Origin: an uncultured Alphaproteobacteria bacterium | GTDB lineage: Bacteria > Pseudomonadota > Alphaproteobacteria > Rhizobiales > Ancalomicrobiaceae | Direction of reading: 5' to 3' | Length of the DNA: 64,000 nucleotides | NCBI GenBank assembly: GCA_937892955.1 | Contig: CALBKH010000003.1 | Location: 1 to 64,000, forward strand | Shown here: one piece after another, positions 50,206 to 58,705 of the stretch | Position numbering within the stretch: position 1 is the stretch's first letter | How the letters are laid out: each line of letters opens with the position of its first letter | Translations under genes and position numbers: made by a program | The notes under the pieces: generated by a model | What the model saw: the letters and a program-made list of their open reading frames with translations, nothing else | Told to the model about the DNA's origin: nothing | Database searches by the model: none

Positions 50206-50313
50206 ATGAAGACCGCTCGTATCGTCGTTCTCGCTCTCGTCGCCGCTGCCGGCCTCTCCGTCGCCGGCTGCGCCAAGGCTCCGGCTCCGGCTCCGGCCGT
50301 CGTCAAGGGCTGA
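50206..50313 (+). CDS. Tiny lipoprotein, 35 residues
   Basis: Begins MKTARIVVLALVAAAGLSVAGC, a short lipoprotein signal with the lipidated cysteine at 22. Only 14 residues remain, ending in an Ala-Pro repeat and VVKG. GGGGGA is a good ribosome site and an intrinsic terminator follows 68 bp after the stop, so it looks like an independent gene. It resembles entericidin-like toxin/antitoxin lipoproteins only in size and lipobox. Lies 245 bp after the RND pump; that spacer has no other gene. A 12-bp palindrome CGATTCGAATCG (50169-50180) lies just upstream. Confidence 0.75.
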   Translation: MKTARIVVLALVAAAGLSVAGCAKAPAPAPAVVKG

Positions 50314-50381
50314 TCGCGACGCAGCAGGCCGCGCGTACCACTTCAGGGGGGCGCGCGGACGCGACGATCATCCATCGGATA

Positions 50382-50417
50382 CGGCATCGGTGGCGACACC
50401 GGTGCCGTTTCTTTTTC
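50382..50417 (+). terminator. Intrinsic terminator after the tiny lipoprotein gene
   Basis: An 11-bp stem with one G-U pair (50382-50392 with 50397-50407), GCGA loop, then TTTCTTTTT. Confidence 0.85.
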
Positions 50418-50522
50418 GCCCACGCCGATGGCGCATCGGGAGGAGAAGAATTCGTGGAACGGGCGGGCAGAGATCGCTAGAATGGCGTCCTTCCCCCACG
50501 GCGACACGAGACCGACGATCGC

Positions 50523-50744
50523 ATGAACCGCCACGAGACACCGCGCCGCAACGGCGAAGCCCAGGTCCGCTATCTCGACGGGGATTTCCAGATCCTCGCC
50601 AACGGCGCCTTCGTGGTGTGCGCGGTGACCGGTCTGCAGATCCCGCTCGACGAACTCAAATATTGGAGTGTCGAGCGCCAGGAGCCCTATGTCGACGCCA
50701 AGGCGTCGCTGCAGCGCCACCTCCAGCTCGGCTCGTCGCGCTGA
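50523..50744 (+). CDS. DUF2093 family protein
   Basis: The 73-residue cytoplasmic protein has the family core VRYLDGDFQILANGAFVVCAVTGLQIPLDELKYWSVERQEPY (residues 15-55). This small domain is known mainly from Alphaproteobacteria and its role is unknown. The CAVTG segment has one cysteine only. It is convergent with lpxK and often lies beside it in relatives, as far as I recall. Confidence 0.9.
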   Translation: MNRHETPRRNGEAQVRYLDGDFQILANGAFVVCAVTGLQIPLDELKYWSVERQEPYVDAKASLQRHLQLGSSR

Positions 50745-50791
50745 GCCGGACGCACTCGCCGACCGTCACCCCGCTCACGATCGGGCGGCGC

Positions 50792-50808
50792 GGATCGACG
50801 TTCGATCC
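50792..50808. terminator. Small hairpin between convergent DUF2093 and lpxK genes
   Basis: GGATCGA-CGT-TCGATCC is a perfect 7-bp stem in the 74-bp gap. T-runs are weak on both sides. Confidence 0.3.
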
Positions 50809-50818
50809 ACCGTTTCCG

Positions 50819-51835
50819 TCACCGTAGCCGTGCGAGCAGCGCGGTGATCGCCGCCTCGTCGTCGAAGACGAGATCGACGGCGGCGACGTCGCTCGCCTCG
50901 ACCAATCGCCGCAACGCCGCCGAGGTCGTTCCGGCGAGGCGAGCGGCGTCCTTCGCGGTGGTGACGAGGTCGCGACCTCCTTCGGCGGCGCGGGCGAGGA
51001 GAGCCGCCGCGTCGGTCTCGCCGAGATGCTGATGATCGCCGTAGGCGACGAGATCGACCGCCTCGGCGCCGGCGGCGGTGAGGGTCGCAGCGAGTTTCTC
51101 CGGCCGGCCGATACCGGCCCAGGCCAGGAGGCGGTGGCCGGCGAAGCGAGCGGGCTCACGCAGCACCAGCCGCGCCGAAGCGACCGGGAGACCTCGCCGA
51201 CGCGCCTCGGCGAGGAGCGGCGCGAGGCTCGGCGCATCGGGTTCGCCGGCGTCGATCACAACAAGAGCCGAAGCGTGATCGAGTTGGATGTCGAGCGGCG
51301 CGCGCAAGGGACCGGCCGGCAGCACCCGGCCGTTGCCGATGCCGTAGCCGCGATCGACGACGACGATCGAGAGATCCTTGGCGAGGGTCGGGTTCTGGAA
51401 GCCGTCGTCGAGGATGACGAGATCGGCGCCGCAGCCGCCGAGAAGCGCCAGTGCGGCGGCGCGATCGCGGGCGACGATGGTCGGGGCGATCCGGGCGTGG
51501 AGCAGCGGCTCGTCGCCGACCTGCGTCGCGTCGTGGCGGGCGGGATCGACGACGAGCGGCCCGGCCAGGCGTCCGCCGAAGCCGCGGGTGACGACAGCGG
51601 GCGAGAACCCCACGCGACGGGCGAGGCCGACCAGCGCGGCCGTCGTCGGCGTCTTGCCGGCGCCGCCGGCGGTGAAGTTGCCGACGGCGATCACCGGCAC
51701 CGGCGCACGGTGCTTCGCCGGTTCGCACATCCGTCGGGCGGCGACGGCGCCCCAGATCGCGGCGACGGGGCCGAGCAGCCGCGAGACGCCGCCCTCGCTT
51801 CGCCAGAAGTCCGGGGCGCGTCTCAGCCGGCTCAT
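50819..51835 (-). CDS. lpxK: Tetraacyldisaccharide 4'-kinase
   Basis: Adds the 4'-phosphate to the lipid A precursor. The 338-residue protein has a Walker A motif, GNFTAGGAGKT, at residues 52-62. The DDGFQNPTLAKDLSIVVVD segment and RVLPAGPLRAPLD also identify the family. Start ATG 51835 shares bases with the waaA stop. Last gene of the acyltransferase-waaA-lpxK unit. This implies that the organism makes lipid A with a Kdo core. Confidence 0.95.
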   Translation of the reverse strand: MSRLRRAPDFWRSEGGVSRLLGPVAAIWGAVAARRMCEPAKHRAPVPVIAVGNFTAGGAGKTPTTAALVGLARRVGFSPAVVTRGFGGRLAGPLVVDPARHDATQVGDEPLLHARIAPTIVARDRAAALALLGGCGADLVILDDGFQNPTLAKDLSIVVVDRGYGIGNGRVLPAGPLRAPLDIQLDHASALVVIDAGEPDAPSLAPLLAEARRRGLPVASARLVLREPARFAGHRLLAWAGIGRPEKLAATLTAAGAEAVDLVAYGDHQHLGETDAAALLARAAEGGRDLVTTAKDAARLAGTTSAALRRLVEASDVAAVDLVFDDEAAITALLARLR

Positions 51836-53127
51836 CACGAGCCCTCCGCCACGGGCGGGATCCACGGCGCCAGTGCGGCGAATGTGCGCTCGACGGCGCC
51901 GGTCGAGGCGTCGATCACGACGCGGGCGCGGTCGATGCAGCCGGCGAGCGTCGCCGGGTCGGCGTGGGCGTCGACGATCGCGGTGGCGAGGGCGTCGGCA
52001 TCGGCGACGGCGCGGGCGCCGCAGGTCGCGTCGAGGACACGGTAGATGTCGGCGAAGTTGCGCACCTGGGGGCCGTGCAGGACGGCGACGCCGAGGCGGG
52101 CCGGTTCGATCGGGTTCTGCCCACCGCGCGGCACCAGCGAGCCGCCGACGAAGGCGACGGGGGCGAGGCGGTAGACGAGCCCCATCTCGCCGATGGTGTC
52201 GGCGAGATAGACGTCGGTTTCGGGGCCTGGGGTCTCGCCGAGGGAACGCGAGGCGACGGAGAGCCCGGCCGCGGCGAGAACCGCGCGCACCTCGTCGCCG
52301 CGGCGGGGATGACGCGGAGCCAACACGCAGAGGAGCCGTGGCACCGCGTCGCGCGCCTTCGGATGGGCGGCGGCGACGACGGCCTCCTCACCGGCATGGG
52401 TGGAGGCCGCGACCCAGGTCGGGCGGCCGTCGAAGGCGGCGGTGAGCCGGAAGAGTTCCGCTTCGTCGACGGCGAGCGGCGACCCGTCGAACTTGAGATT
52501 GCCGGACACCGTCACCTGCGGCGCACCCAGGCGGCGCAGACGCACCGCGTCGTCCTCCGACTGGGCGAGGACCAGGGCGAGGCGGCCGAAGAGCGCACGC
52601 GGCAGACCGTCGAGCGAGCCCCAGCGGCGAGCGGAGCGCTCCGAGATGCGGGCGTTGACCAGGACCTGAGGGGTGCCGCGCATGGCGAGGGCGAGAATGG
52701 TGGCGGGCCAGATCTCGCTCTCGACGAAGACGGCGAGGTCGGGGCGCCAATGATCGAGGAAGCGATCGACCCACGCGGCGACGTCGGCGGGGACGTATTG
52801 GTGGAACGCGCCGGCGGGCAGGCGCGCGGCGGCGACCTCGGCGGAGGTGACGGTGCCGGTGGTCACCAGCACCGATGCGCCGGTGGCGGCGAGACGCTCG
52901 ACGAGGCCGAGCGCCGCCATGGTCTCGCCGACGCTCGCCGCATGGAGCCAGACCAATCGGCCGGCGGGGCGCGGCAGGCTCGCCCGGCCGCGGCGCTCGC
53001 CGCGACGGGCGGCGTCCTCCTTGCCGGCGCGCTCGCGGCGGCGCAGGGCGAGGGCGACCAGGGGAGCGGCGAGGCGGCCGGCGGCGCGGTAGGAGCGGAG
53101 TGCGAGATCGGCGAGGATCTCAGACAT
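51835..53127 (-). CDS. waaA: 3-deoxy-D-manno-octulosonic acid transferase
   Basis: GT-B glycosyltransferase that attaches Kdo to lipid IVA. The 430-residue protein has a membrane-anchoring N-terminus, WLHAASVGETMAALGLVERL, the VESEIWPATILALAMRGTPQVLVNARISERS segment and GSLVPRGGQNPIEPA. Its start overlaps the end of the acyltransferase gene by 8 bp and its stop overlaps lpxK. Confidence 0.95.
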   Translation of the reverse strand: MSEILADLALRSYRAAGRLAAPLVALALRRRERAGKEDAARRGERRGRASLPRPAGRLVWLHAASVGETMAALGLVERLAATGASVLVTTGTVTSAEVAAARLPAGAFHQYVPADVAAWVDRFLDHWRPDLAVFVESEIWPATILALAMRGTPQVLVNARISERSARRWGSLDGLPRALFGRLALVLAQSEDDAVRLRRLGAPQVTVSGNLKFDGSPLAVDEAELFRLTAAFDGRPTWVAASTHAGEEAVVAAAHPKARDAVPRLLCVLAPRHPRRGDEVRAVLAAAGLSVASRSLGETPGPETDVYLADTIGEMGLVYRLAPVAFVGGSLVPRGGQNPIEPARLGVAVLHGPQVRNFADIYRVLDATCGARAVADADALATAIVDAHADPATLAGCIDRARVVIDASTGAVERTFAALAPWIPPVAEGS

Positions 53128-53824
53128 CCCGCCCCCCGACGATCTCGTAGGCGCGGGCGGTGACGCGGTTCAGTTCGTCCTCGACCGCCTTGCGCTTTTC
53201 TTCGAGCATCTCGGCGTCGGCGTCGTTCGGCACCTCGATCGGTTCGCCGATGACGATGGCGAAGCGGCCGAAGGGCAGATTGAAGGCGGCGCGATCCCAG
53301 GAGCGCACCATGCGCTTGCGATTGGTGGTGGCCGTGGCGAGAGGGACGATCGGCACGCCGGAACGGCGGGCGATCTGGACGATGCCCTCGCCGGCGACCT
53401 TGGCCGGGCCTTTGGGCAGGTCGGCGGTGAGGCAGACCACGGTGCCTTCGCGCAGCTCGCGCAGGGCCGCGACGAAGCCCGCGACGCCGCCGCGGCGACG
53501 CACCTCGTCGCCGGTCTTGCCGGCCGAGGCGCGGATGGCGCCGATGCCGAGCTTCTCGCAGACGATGACGTTCATCTCGCCGTCGCGGGAGCGCGAGATC
53601 ATCGCCTTCACCGGCCAGCGGTCGTTCGGCTTGATGAACGGCAGCATGAAATGCTCGCCGTGCCAGGTGGTGACGATCAACGGGCGCGGCTCGCCGAGGC
53701 GATCGAAGAAATCGGCGGGTTCGACGACGGTCCGGCACGAGCGATGCACGAAGCGGAACCACCCGGCGAGGGCGGTTCCGGCGAAGGCGCGGAAGCGTTC
53801 GCTGCGGACCAGTTTCTTCAGCAT
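53120..53824 (-). CDS. DUF374 family lysophospholipid acyltransferase-like protein
   Basis: The 234-residue protein starts MLKKLVRSERFRAFAGTALAGWFRFVHRSC at ATG 53824. TTWHGEHFMLPFI at about 53-65 carries the His used in place of the HX4D motif in this group, then KTGDEVRRRGGVAGFVAALREL and TADLPKGPAKVAGEGIVQIARRSGVPIVPL. The DUF374 group is related to lipid A acyltransferases; its place in front of waaA and lpxK supports a lipid A or Kdo-related role. First gene of the unit and downstream of the terminator 54040-54076. Confidence 0.88.
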   Translation of the reverse strand: MLKKLVRSERFRAFAGTALAGWFRFVHRSCRTVVEPADFFDRLGEPRPLIVTTWHGEHFMLPFIKPNDRWPVKAMISRSRDGEMNVIVCEKLGIGAIRASAGKTGDEVRRRGGVAGFVAALRELREGTVVCLTADLPKGPAKVAGEGIVQIARRSGVPIVPLATATTNRKRMVRSWDRAAFNLPFGRFAIVIGEPIEVPNDADAEMLEEKRKAVEDELNRVTARAYEIVGGRDV

Positions 53825-54039
53825 TCCGTATTTCACTCCAGGCGCGAACGCGGGCGGCGGTTCGATCCTTCGGCCGGCCGCTCGGGTCGGCTGCCCGGTG
53901 ATCCGGAGAGGCGGTCTCACCGGTTCGCGGTTCGGGGCGGGCATTCGGCGCGCGGGCGCGCTCCACGTCTCCCCGCCGGGTTCATAGCGCCTCGGCGGCT
54001 CGCCGTCACGCGCCGGCGATCGCGGCGATCGCGAAACTC

Positions 54040-54076
54040 GAACGAAAGGCCCGACCTCCCCCCGGAAATCGGGCCT
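54040..54076 (-). terminator. Terminator after the tldE-cysQ-DUF4170 unit
   Basis: An 8-bp perfect stem (54047-54054 with 54069-54076) followed on the minus strand by TTTCGTT. It lies 29 bp past the DUF4170 stop. The rest of the 280-bp gap 53825-54104 has no recognisable feature. Confidence 0.6.
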
Positions 54077-54104
54077 CACGATGGTCCTGCGGCGGCGGCG
54101 GCGC

Positions 54105-54347
54105 TCATTCCTCCGGATGATCCGGGTCCATGAGGCGGTGCAGGTGGACGATGTAGTAACGCATGTGGGCGTTGTCGACGGTCGACTGTGCCTTCGCCTT
54201 CCAGGCGACGCGGGCGGATTCGTAGTTGGGGAAGACGCCGACGACGTCGACCTTGGAGAGGTCGCGGAATTCGTGACCGTGGAGGTCGACGAGTTCGCCA
54301 CCGAGGACGAGATGGAGCAACTGCGGCTTGGGCGATGACGCGGTCAT
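54105..54347 (-). CDS. DUF4170 family protein
   Basis: The 80-residue protein has the family sequence HLVLGGELVDLHGHEFRDLSKVDVVGVFPNYESARVAWKAKAQSTVDNAHMRYYIVHLHRLMDP (described over residues 12-75). Found in Hyphomicrobiales, role unknown. It lies 66 bp after the CysQ-like gene, same strand. Confidence 0.9.
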   Translation of the reverse strand: MTASSPKPQLLHLVLGGELVDLHGHEFRDLSKVDVVGVFPNYESARVAWKAKAQSTVDNAHMRYYIVHLHRLMDPDHPEE

Positions 54348-54413
54348 GTGGAAGGTTCCGATCCCGGGTTGATCACTGCGACGGGCCTCACGCTCCGTAT
54401 CCCGCGGCGCCGA

Positions 54414-55229
54414 TCAGACGACCCGGGCGAGCAGAGCACGCGCCGCGTCGAACAGTCCGGGCGCGGCGGCCACCAGTGCAGGATGGCGGGGAACGGCCCT
54501 GTTGTAGGCGAGGATCTCCCCGCTCGGGACGGAGAGCCTGCCGCCGGCTTCCTGCACCAAAAGGTCGGCGGCGGCAAGGTCCCAATCATGGGCATTGCCC
54601 GAACCGTAGGCGATGTCGAGCCGGCCGTCGGCGACGTGGGCGATCCGGAGCGCCAAGGACGGTACCACCTGTCGCGACGCGAAGCCCGCTTCCTTCATCA
54701 CCGTGCGGTCGAGGAGCTTCGGCGGCCCCGAGACGCGGGCGCCGGCGAGGTCGGTGCGGTCGGAGGCGCCGACGAGTTCGCCGTTGCGGCGGACGCCACC
54801 GCCGGACGCCGCCTGCCAGAGCAGGCCGGTCGCCGGCTGCATCAGCGCCGCGACGATCGGCCGGCCGGCTTCGACAACGGCGAGCGACACGGTCCAGCCC
54901 TCGTCGCCGCCGACGAAGGCGCGGGTTCCGTCGATCGGGTCGACGACGAAGACGCGGATGCGATCGAGGCGCTCGGGGCCGTCGGCGGTCTCCTCCGAGA
55001 GCCAGCCGTAATCCGGCCGGGCGGCGGTGAGGCGCTCCTTCAGATGGCGATCGACGGCGAGGTCGGCCTCGCTCACCGGCGAACCGCCGTCCTTGTGCCA
55101 GACCTGCGGGTCGCGGCGGAACCACCGCATGGCGATCTCACCGGCTTCCTGTACGGCGAGCGTCAGCAGCGCCACGTCGTCGGCGAGCTCGCCGGCGAAG
55201 GTCGACCAGTGGCGGTCAACGTCCGGCAA
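54414..55229 (-). CDS. Inositol monophosphatase/CysQ-like phosphatase
   Basis: The 271-residue protein is a lithium-sensitive-type Mg-dependent phosphatase. It has WLSEET (metal ligand Glu), DPIDGTRAFVGG at about 93-104 (metal site) and GNAHDWDLAAADLLVQEAGG near residue 215. The likely substrate is 3'-phosphoadenosine 5'-phosphate (CysQ activity), but inositol phosphate or histidinol phosphate cannot be excluded. Its start overlaps the tldE stop by 14 bp. Confidence 0.9.
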   Translation of the reverse strand: MPDVDRHWSTFAGELADDVALLTLAVQEAGEIAMRWFRRDPQVWHKDGGSPVSEADLAVDRHLKERLTAARPDYGWLSEETADGPERLDRIRVFVVDPIDGTRAFVGGDEGWTVSLAVVEAGRPIVAALMQPATGLLWQAASGGGVRRNGELVGASDRTDLAGARVSGPPKLLDRTVMKEAGFASRQVVPSLALRIAHVADGRLDIAYGSGNAHDWDLAAADLLVQEAGGRLSVPSGEILAYNRAVPRHPALVAAAPGLFDAARALLARVV

Positions 55230-56559
55230 TGGTGAGGCCCTCGATCATCAGGCTCGGCGCGGCGATGGCGAAGCGATACTCGAGATCGTCGGCGGCGACG
55301 AGGCGGGCGTACATGTCCTTCAGGTTCCCGGCGACGGTGATCTCGCTCACCGCGTCGGTCAACTCGCCGTTCTCGATCCAGAAGCCGGAAGCGCCACGCG
55401 AATAGTCGCCGGTGATGCCGTTGACGCCGGAGCCGATCATGTCGGTGACGTAGAGACCCGACTTCACCGACTTCAGCATGTCGTCGCGGCTCACCATGCC
55501 GGCGAGCAGCGTGACGTTGGTCGAACCCGGAGAGGGCGACCCGGTGCCGCGCGAGGCGCGGCCGTTGGTGGCCAGCCCGAGTTCACGACCGGTGGCGCCG
55601 TCGAGCAGCCAGTGGTTCAACACGCCGTTCTCGATCAGTTTCATGACCGGACCGGCGACGCCCTCACCGTCGAAGGGACGCGAGGCGAGGCCGCGCGGAC
55701 GATAGGGGTCGTCGACGATGGTGATGCCGGGGGCGAAGACCGGGGTGCCGAGACGATCCTTGAGGAAGGAGGTCTTGCGGGCGATCGCCGCGCCGTTGAT
55801 GGCGCCGAGGAGATGGCCGACGAGGCCGGTGGCGGCGCGCGGCTCCCAGATCACCGGCGCGGTGACGGTCGCCACCTTGCGCGGGTTCAGGCGGCGGACG
55901 GCGCGCTCGCCGGCGCTGCGGCCGATCCATTCGGGGGTGTCGAGGTCGCCGGCGTGGATCTTGGAGGAGGCCTCCCAGTCGCGCTGCATGGCGGTGCCTT
56001 CGCCGGCCACCGCGGTGACCGACAGCGAATGACCGGAGCGCAGCCAGGCGCCGGAGAAGCCGTGCGACGTGGCGAGCACCATGCCGCCGAGCGACCAGGC
56101 GGCGTGCGCCCCGCCGGAGTTGGTGACGCCGGCGACGGCGCGGGCGGCGTCCTCGCAGGCGAGCGCCCGGGCGGTCAGCTCGGCGGCGGTCGGCGCGGTG
56201 GGATCGAGCAGGTCGAGGTCGGGGAAGGAGGTGGCGAAGAGCGCCGGATCGATCAGATCGGCCCACGGGTCCTCGGGTGCGACCCGGGCCATGGCGACGG
56301 CGCGGGTGGCGAGCTCGTCGGCATCGCCGAGCGCATTGGCCGAGACGGTGGCGAAGCGGCGGCCGACGAAGACGCGCAGGCCGAAATCGTCGCCCTCGGA
56401 CCGCTCGCTGTCCTCGACCTCGCCGAGGCGCACACCGACCGACAGCGACACGCCGCGGATCGCCACCGCATCGGCGCGGTCGGCGCCGGCGCGTTTCGCC
56501 GCCTCGACGAGACGGTGGGCCTTCTTCTCGAGATCGGACTGGTCGAGCACGTCGAGCAT
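55216..56559 (-). CDS. pmbA: TldE/PmbA metalloprotease subunit
   Basis: Partner of TldD without the zinc motif. The 447-residue protein has RVFVGRRFATVSANALGDADEL near residue 70. GSTNVTLLAGMVSRDDMLKSVKSGLYVTDMIGSGVNGITGDYSRGASGFWIENGEL (residues about 346-402) is the conserved C-terminal half. Start ATG 56559 has GAGGT upstream. First gene of pmbA-cysQ-like-DUF4170. Confidence 0.95.
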   Translation of the reverse strand: MLDVLDQSDLEKKAHRLVEAAKRAGADRADAVAIRGVSLSVGVRLGEVEDSERSEGDDFGLRVFVGRRFATVSANALGDADELATRAVAMARVAPEDPWADLIDPALFATSFPDLDLLDPTAPTAAELTARALACEDAARAVAGVTNSGGAHAAWSLGGMVLATSHGFSGAWLRSGHSLSVTAVAGEGTAMQRDWEASSKIHAGDLDTPEWIGRSAGERAVRRLNPRKVATVTAPVIWEPRAATGLVGHLLGAINGAAIARKTSFLKDRLGTPVFAPGITIVDDPYRPRGLASRPFDGEGVAGPVMKLIENGVLNHWLLDGATGRELGLATNGRASRGTGSPSPGSTNVTLLAGMVSRDDMLKSVKSGLYVTDMIGSGVNGITGDYSRGASGFWIENGELTDAVSEITVAGNLKDMYARLVAADDLEYRFAIAAPSLMIEGLTIAGR

Positions 56560-56891
56560 GGCACCTCGCAAGGAATGGCGCCCGTCGGCGGGAGGGGCGC
56601 TCCTGTCCGATGTACGGTCCGCGAGCCCGCCGGGCAAGGGCGAGCGGTGCAGCGGCGGCCGTGCCCCTCCCCGTCGGAGCGGCGGCGGCCGAGCGGGGAC
56701 GGCCGGTTCGGCGGCCGCGGCACCCGAATGATGAAGATTTCCTCTCCGCTCCGGTGAGACTCCGATAACCCTTTCCCCATCAACGAAAATTCAACCAGCT
56801 TTCTCAAGCCGGCTTTCATCGTCGGCGAGTCAAGATCCGTCCGAACAAGCGAGGTCTTCATCAGAAGAACAGAGGCCCGCAGGAGGCGAAT
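56560..56891. other. Divergent spacer between pmbA and the DUF6101-like gene
   Basis: 332 bp without a gene. The stretch 56745-56815 is less G+C-rich and is the likely promoter region for the plus-strand gene; no clear consensus pair was found. Nothing else recognised. Confidence 0.4.
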
Positions 56892-57521
56892 TTGGGACGT
56901 CGAGCGACGAAGACGATGGAGACGGTCGAAGAGACCTTCCATCACGCGGTGGAGCCGGTCAGACTGGACCCGTTCTCCCTGCCGCACCGGTTCCGTTACG
57001 ACACCGGCATCGATCCGCGCAGCGGCGAGCCGATGGGGCCGGCGGCGGTGTTCCTGGAAAAGCACATGGCGTCGATCTGTCGCCATCTGCCGTCGGGCAT
57101 CCCGATGGCGATGCGGCTGCCGATGGCCGCCTTCGAAGGCGTGGCGGTGCGCATGGTGCCCGAGACGATCGGCGCCGACGGGGCCGGCGACGGCGACGGG
57201 ATCGCCGTGGTCGAGCTGATGCACCGCGACCCGCAGCTGTCACTGCCGCTGACCATGGCGAGTGACCTCGCCGAGGTCGTGGCGGATTGGAAGGCCTGGG
57301 CGCGGGTCCTCGGACTGCCGATGCTGATCGTCGAGGTCGACGGATCGTGGCGCGAGATCGAGACCCGCATCGGTCAGGTGGTCGTCGGTCGGGCGCGGCC
57401 GCGCCGGGCGCGTTCGGTGATGAACGGCCGTCGGCCGCGGTTCCTCACCCGCCGCAAGACCGGCCGCATGCCGGCCGAGCCGGTGGTGATGGCGAAGAAC
57501 GAATTGTTCGGGAGAGAGTGA
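56892..57521 (+). CDS. DUF6101-like hypothetical protein
   Basis: The 209-residue protein starts at TTG 56892, with a perfect AGGAGG 5 nt upstream; an ATG 24 bp inside is the alternative. It contains DPFSLPHRFRYDTGIDPRSGE, then VAVRMVPE and HRDPQLSLPLTMASDLAEVVADWKAWAR. A strongly basic C-terminus follows (RARPRRARSVMNGRRPRFLTRRKTGRMP). The basic tail suggests nucleic-acid binding. I believe it belongs to the DUF6101 family of Hyphomicrobiales, without certainty. Ends before an intrinsic terminator. Confidence 0.75.
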   Translation: MGRRATKTMETVEETFHHAVEPVRLDPFSLPHRFRYDTGIDPRSGEPMGPAAVFLEKHMASICRHLPSGIPMAMRLPMAAFEGVAVRMVPETIGADGAGDGDGIAVVELMHRDPQLSLPLTMASDLAEVVADWKAWARVLGLPMLIVEVDGSWREIETRIGQVVVGRARPRRARSVMNGRRPRFLTRRKTGRMPAEPVVMAKNELFGRE

Positions 57522-57545
57522 CGCGTCCATCGATGGGAAGATCCG

Positions 57546-57580
57546 GAGCCCGGTGCCGACACGCCGGGCTCTTCTCTTTC
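57546..57580 (+). terminator. Intrinsic terminator between convergent DUF6101-like and patatin genes
   Basis: An 8-bp G+C-rich stem (57546-57553 with 57564-57571) followed by TTCTCTTTC. Confidence 0.7.
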
Positions 57581-57600
57581 GTGCGCGCCGATCGAGCGGG

Positions 57601-58506
57601 TCAGCCGCGGCCGAGCATCAGCGGCAGCCAACGGCGGCGGCGCGGCGCCTCGAGGCTCGCCACCGGTTCGGCCATGTGCGCCTCGACGAGGCGGGCGATC
57701 CGGCGCTTCGCCTCCTCCTTGACGCTCTCGCTCTCGGTCAGGATGCGCTTGGCCTCGAGGAAGTCGAGGACGCGGATGTGGTTGACCGGCGGGCGGATCA
57801 GCACGTCGGGGGGATGGCGCTCGAAGCGGGCGGCGGCGAGTTGCTGCATCATCAGCTGGCTGGCGCCGAAGACCGCCTCGAGCGCACCGGGCAGCGCCTT
57901 GCCGTCGGCCGGCTCGGGATAGGAGACGACGTCGACGGCGATCAGCAGATCGACCTCGACCGGCAGTGCCCCGACCGGCACCGGCTCGACGATGCCGCCG
58001 TCGACCAGGACACGGCCGTCGATCGTCACCGGGCGGAACAGCGTCGGGATGGCCATCGAGGCGGCGACGGCGCGGCGCAGGTCACCGGAGGTGAGGAGCG
58101 CGGCGCGACCGCCGTAGAAGTCCGTGGCGACGACGGTGAGCGGGATGGCGAGATCTTCGTAGCGCGGCCGGATGGCGTCGCCGGCGAAAGTCGCCAGGAT
58201 CTTCTCCGGATCGATCTGGCCGAGGCCGAAACCCGAAGTGAGGAGGTCGCCGAGCTTCTTCGGCCGCAGCGCCCACAGCTTGGCGAGCGCGGCGGCGCGA
58301 TTGCCGAAGCTTTCGAGCGTCATGGCGCGCAGGTCCGCGCCCGTGTGACCCGCCGCCCGGCCGGCGCCGTAGACGGCGCCGATCGAGGTGCCGGCGATCG
58401 CCGTCGGCGTCAGCCCGAGGTCGTCGAGCGCCTCCATCACCGGCACATGGGTGATGCCGCGGGCGCCGCCACCGCCGAGCACCAATCCGATCCTGGGTTC
58501 GGACAT
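57601..58506 (-). CDS. Patatin-like phospholipase family protein
   Basis: The 301-residue lipid acyl hydrolase has oxyanion motif GGGGARG (10-16), catalytic serine in GTSIGAVYG (39-47) and the catalytic aspartate in DGGIVEPVPVG. The arrangement is complete, so activity is expected. It is shorter than the YlbK/RssA types but of the same kind. ATG 58506 has GGAAGG upstream. A copy of the two-hairpin element lies just upstream. Confidence 0.93.
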   Translation of the reverse strand: MSEPRIGLVLGGGGARGITHVPVMEALDDLGLTPTAIAGTSIGAVYGAGRAAGHTGADLRAMTLESFGNRAAALAKLWALRPKKLGDLLTSGFGLGQIDPEKILATFAGDAIRPRYEDLAIPLTVVATDFYGGRAALLTSGDLRRAVAASMAIPTLFRPVTIDGRVLVDGGIVEPVPVGALPVEVDLLIAVDVVSYPEPADGKALPGALEAVFGASQLMMQQLAAARFERHPPDVLIRPPVNHIRVLDFLEAKRILTESESVKEEAKRRIARLVEAHMAEPVASLEAPRRRRWLPLMLGRG

Positions 58507-58576
58507 CGCCTTCCGTCCTTCGCTGCACTTCCCTTCGGTGCCGAGGCCGAAGGTGCGGGCGCACCCGGCCTTCGAC

Positions 58577-58660
58577 GACACGTGTTTTCTCATTTTCATC
58601 AGAGGCATGAGAAATTCGCGTGACGAATGGCCTCGGGCATTTCCGATGCTCTCCGGTATC
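58577..58660. repeat. Two-hairpin intergenic element, copy 2
   Basis: Aligns with 2634-2714: TTTCTCAT (58586-58593), loop with CATCAGAGGC, then ATGAGAAA (58607-58614) and TTCGCGT. A second, weaker hairpin centred on GCATTTCCGATGC follows. Lies between the alpha/beta hydrolase and patatin genes. Confidence 0.65.
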
Positions 58661-58705
58661 ACATGGGATCTCGCGACCGCGAAGGAAAGGGCTCCGGCCC
58701 GATCG

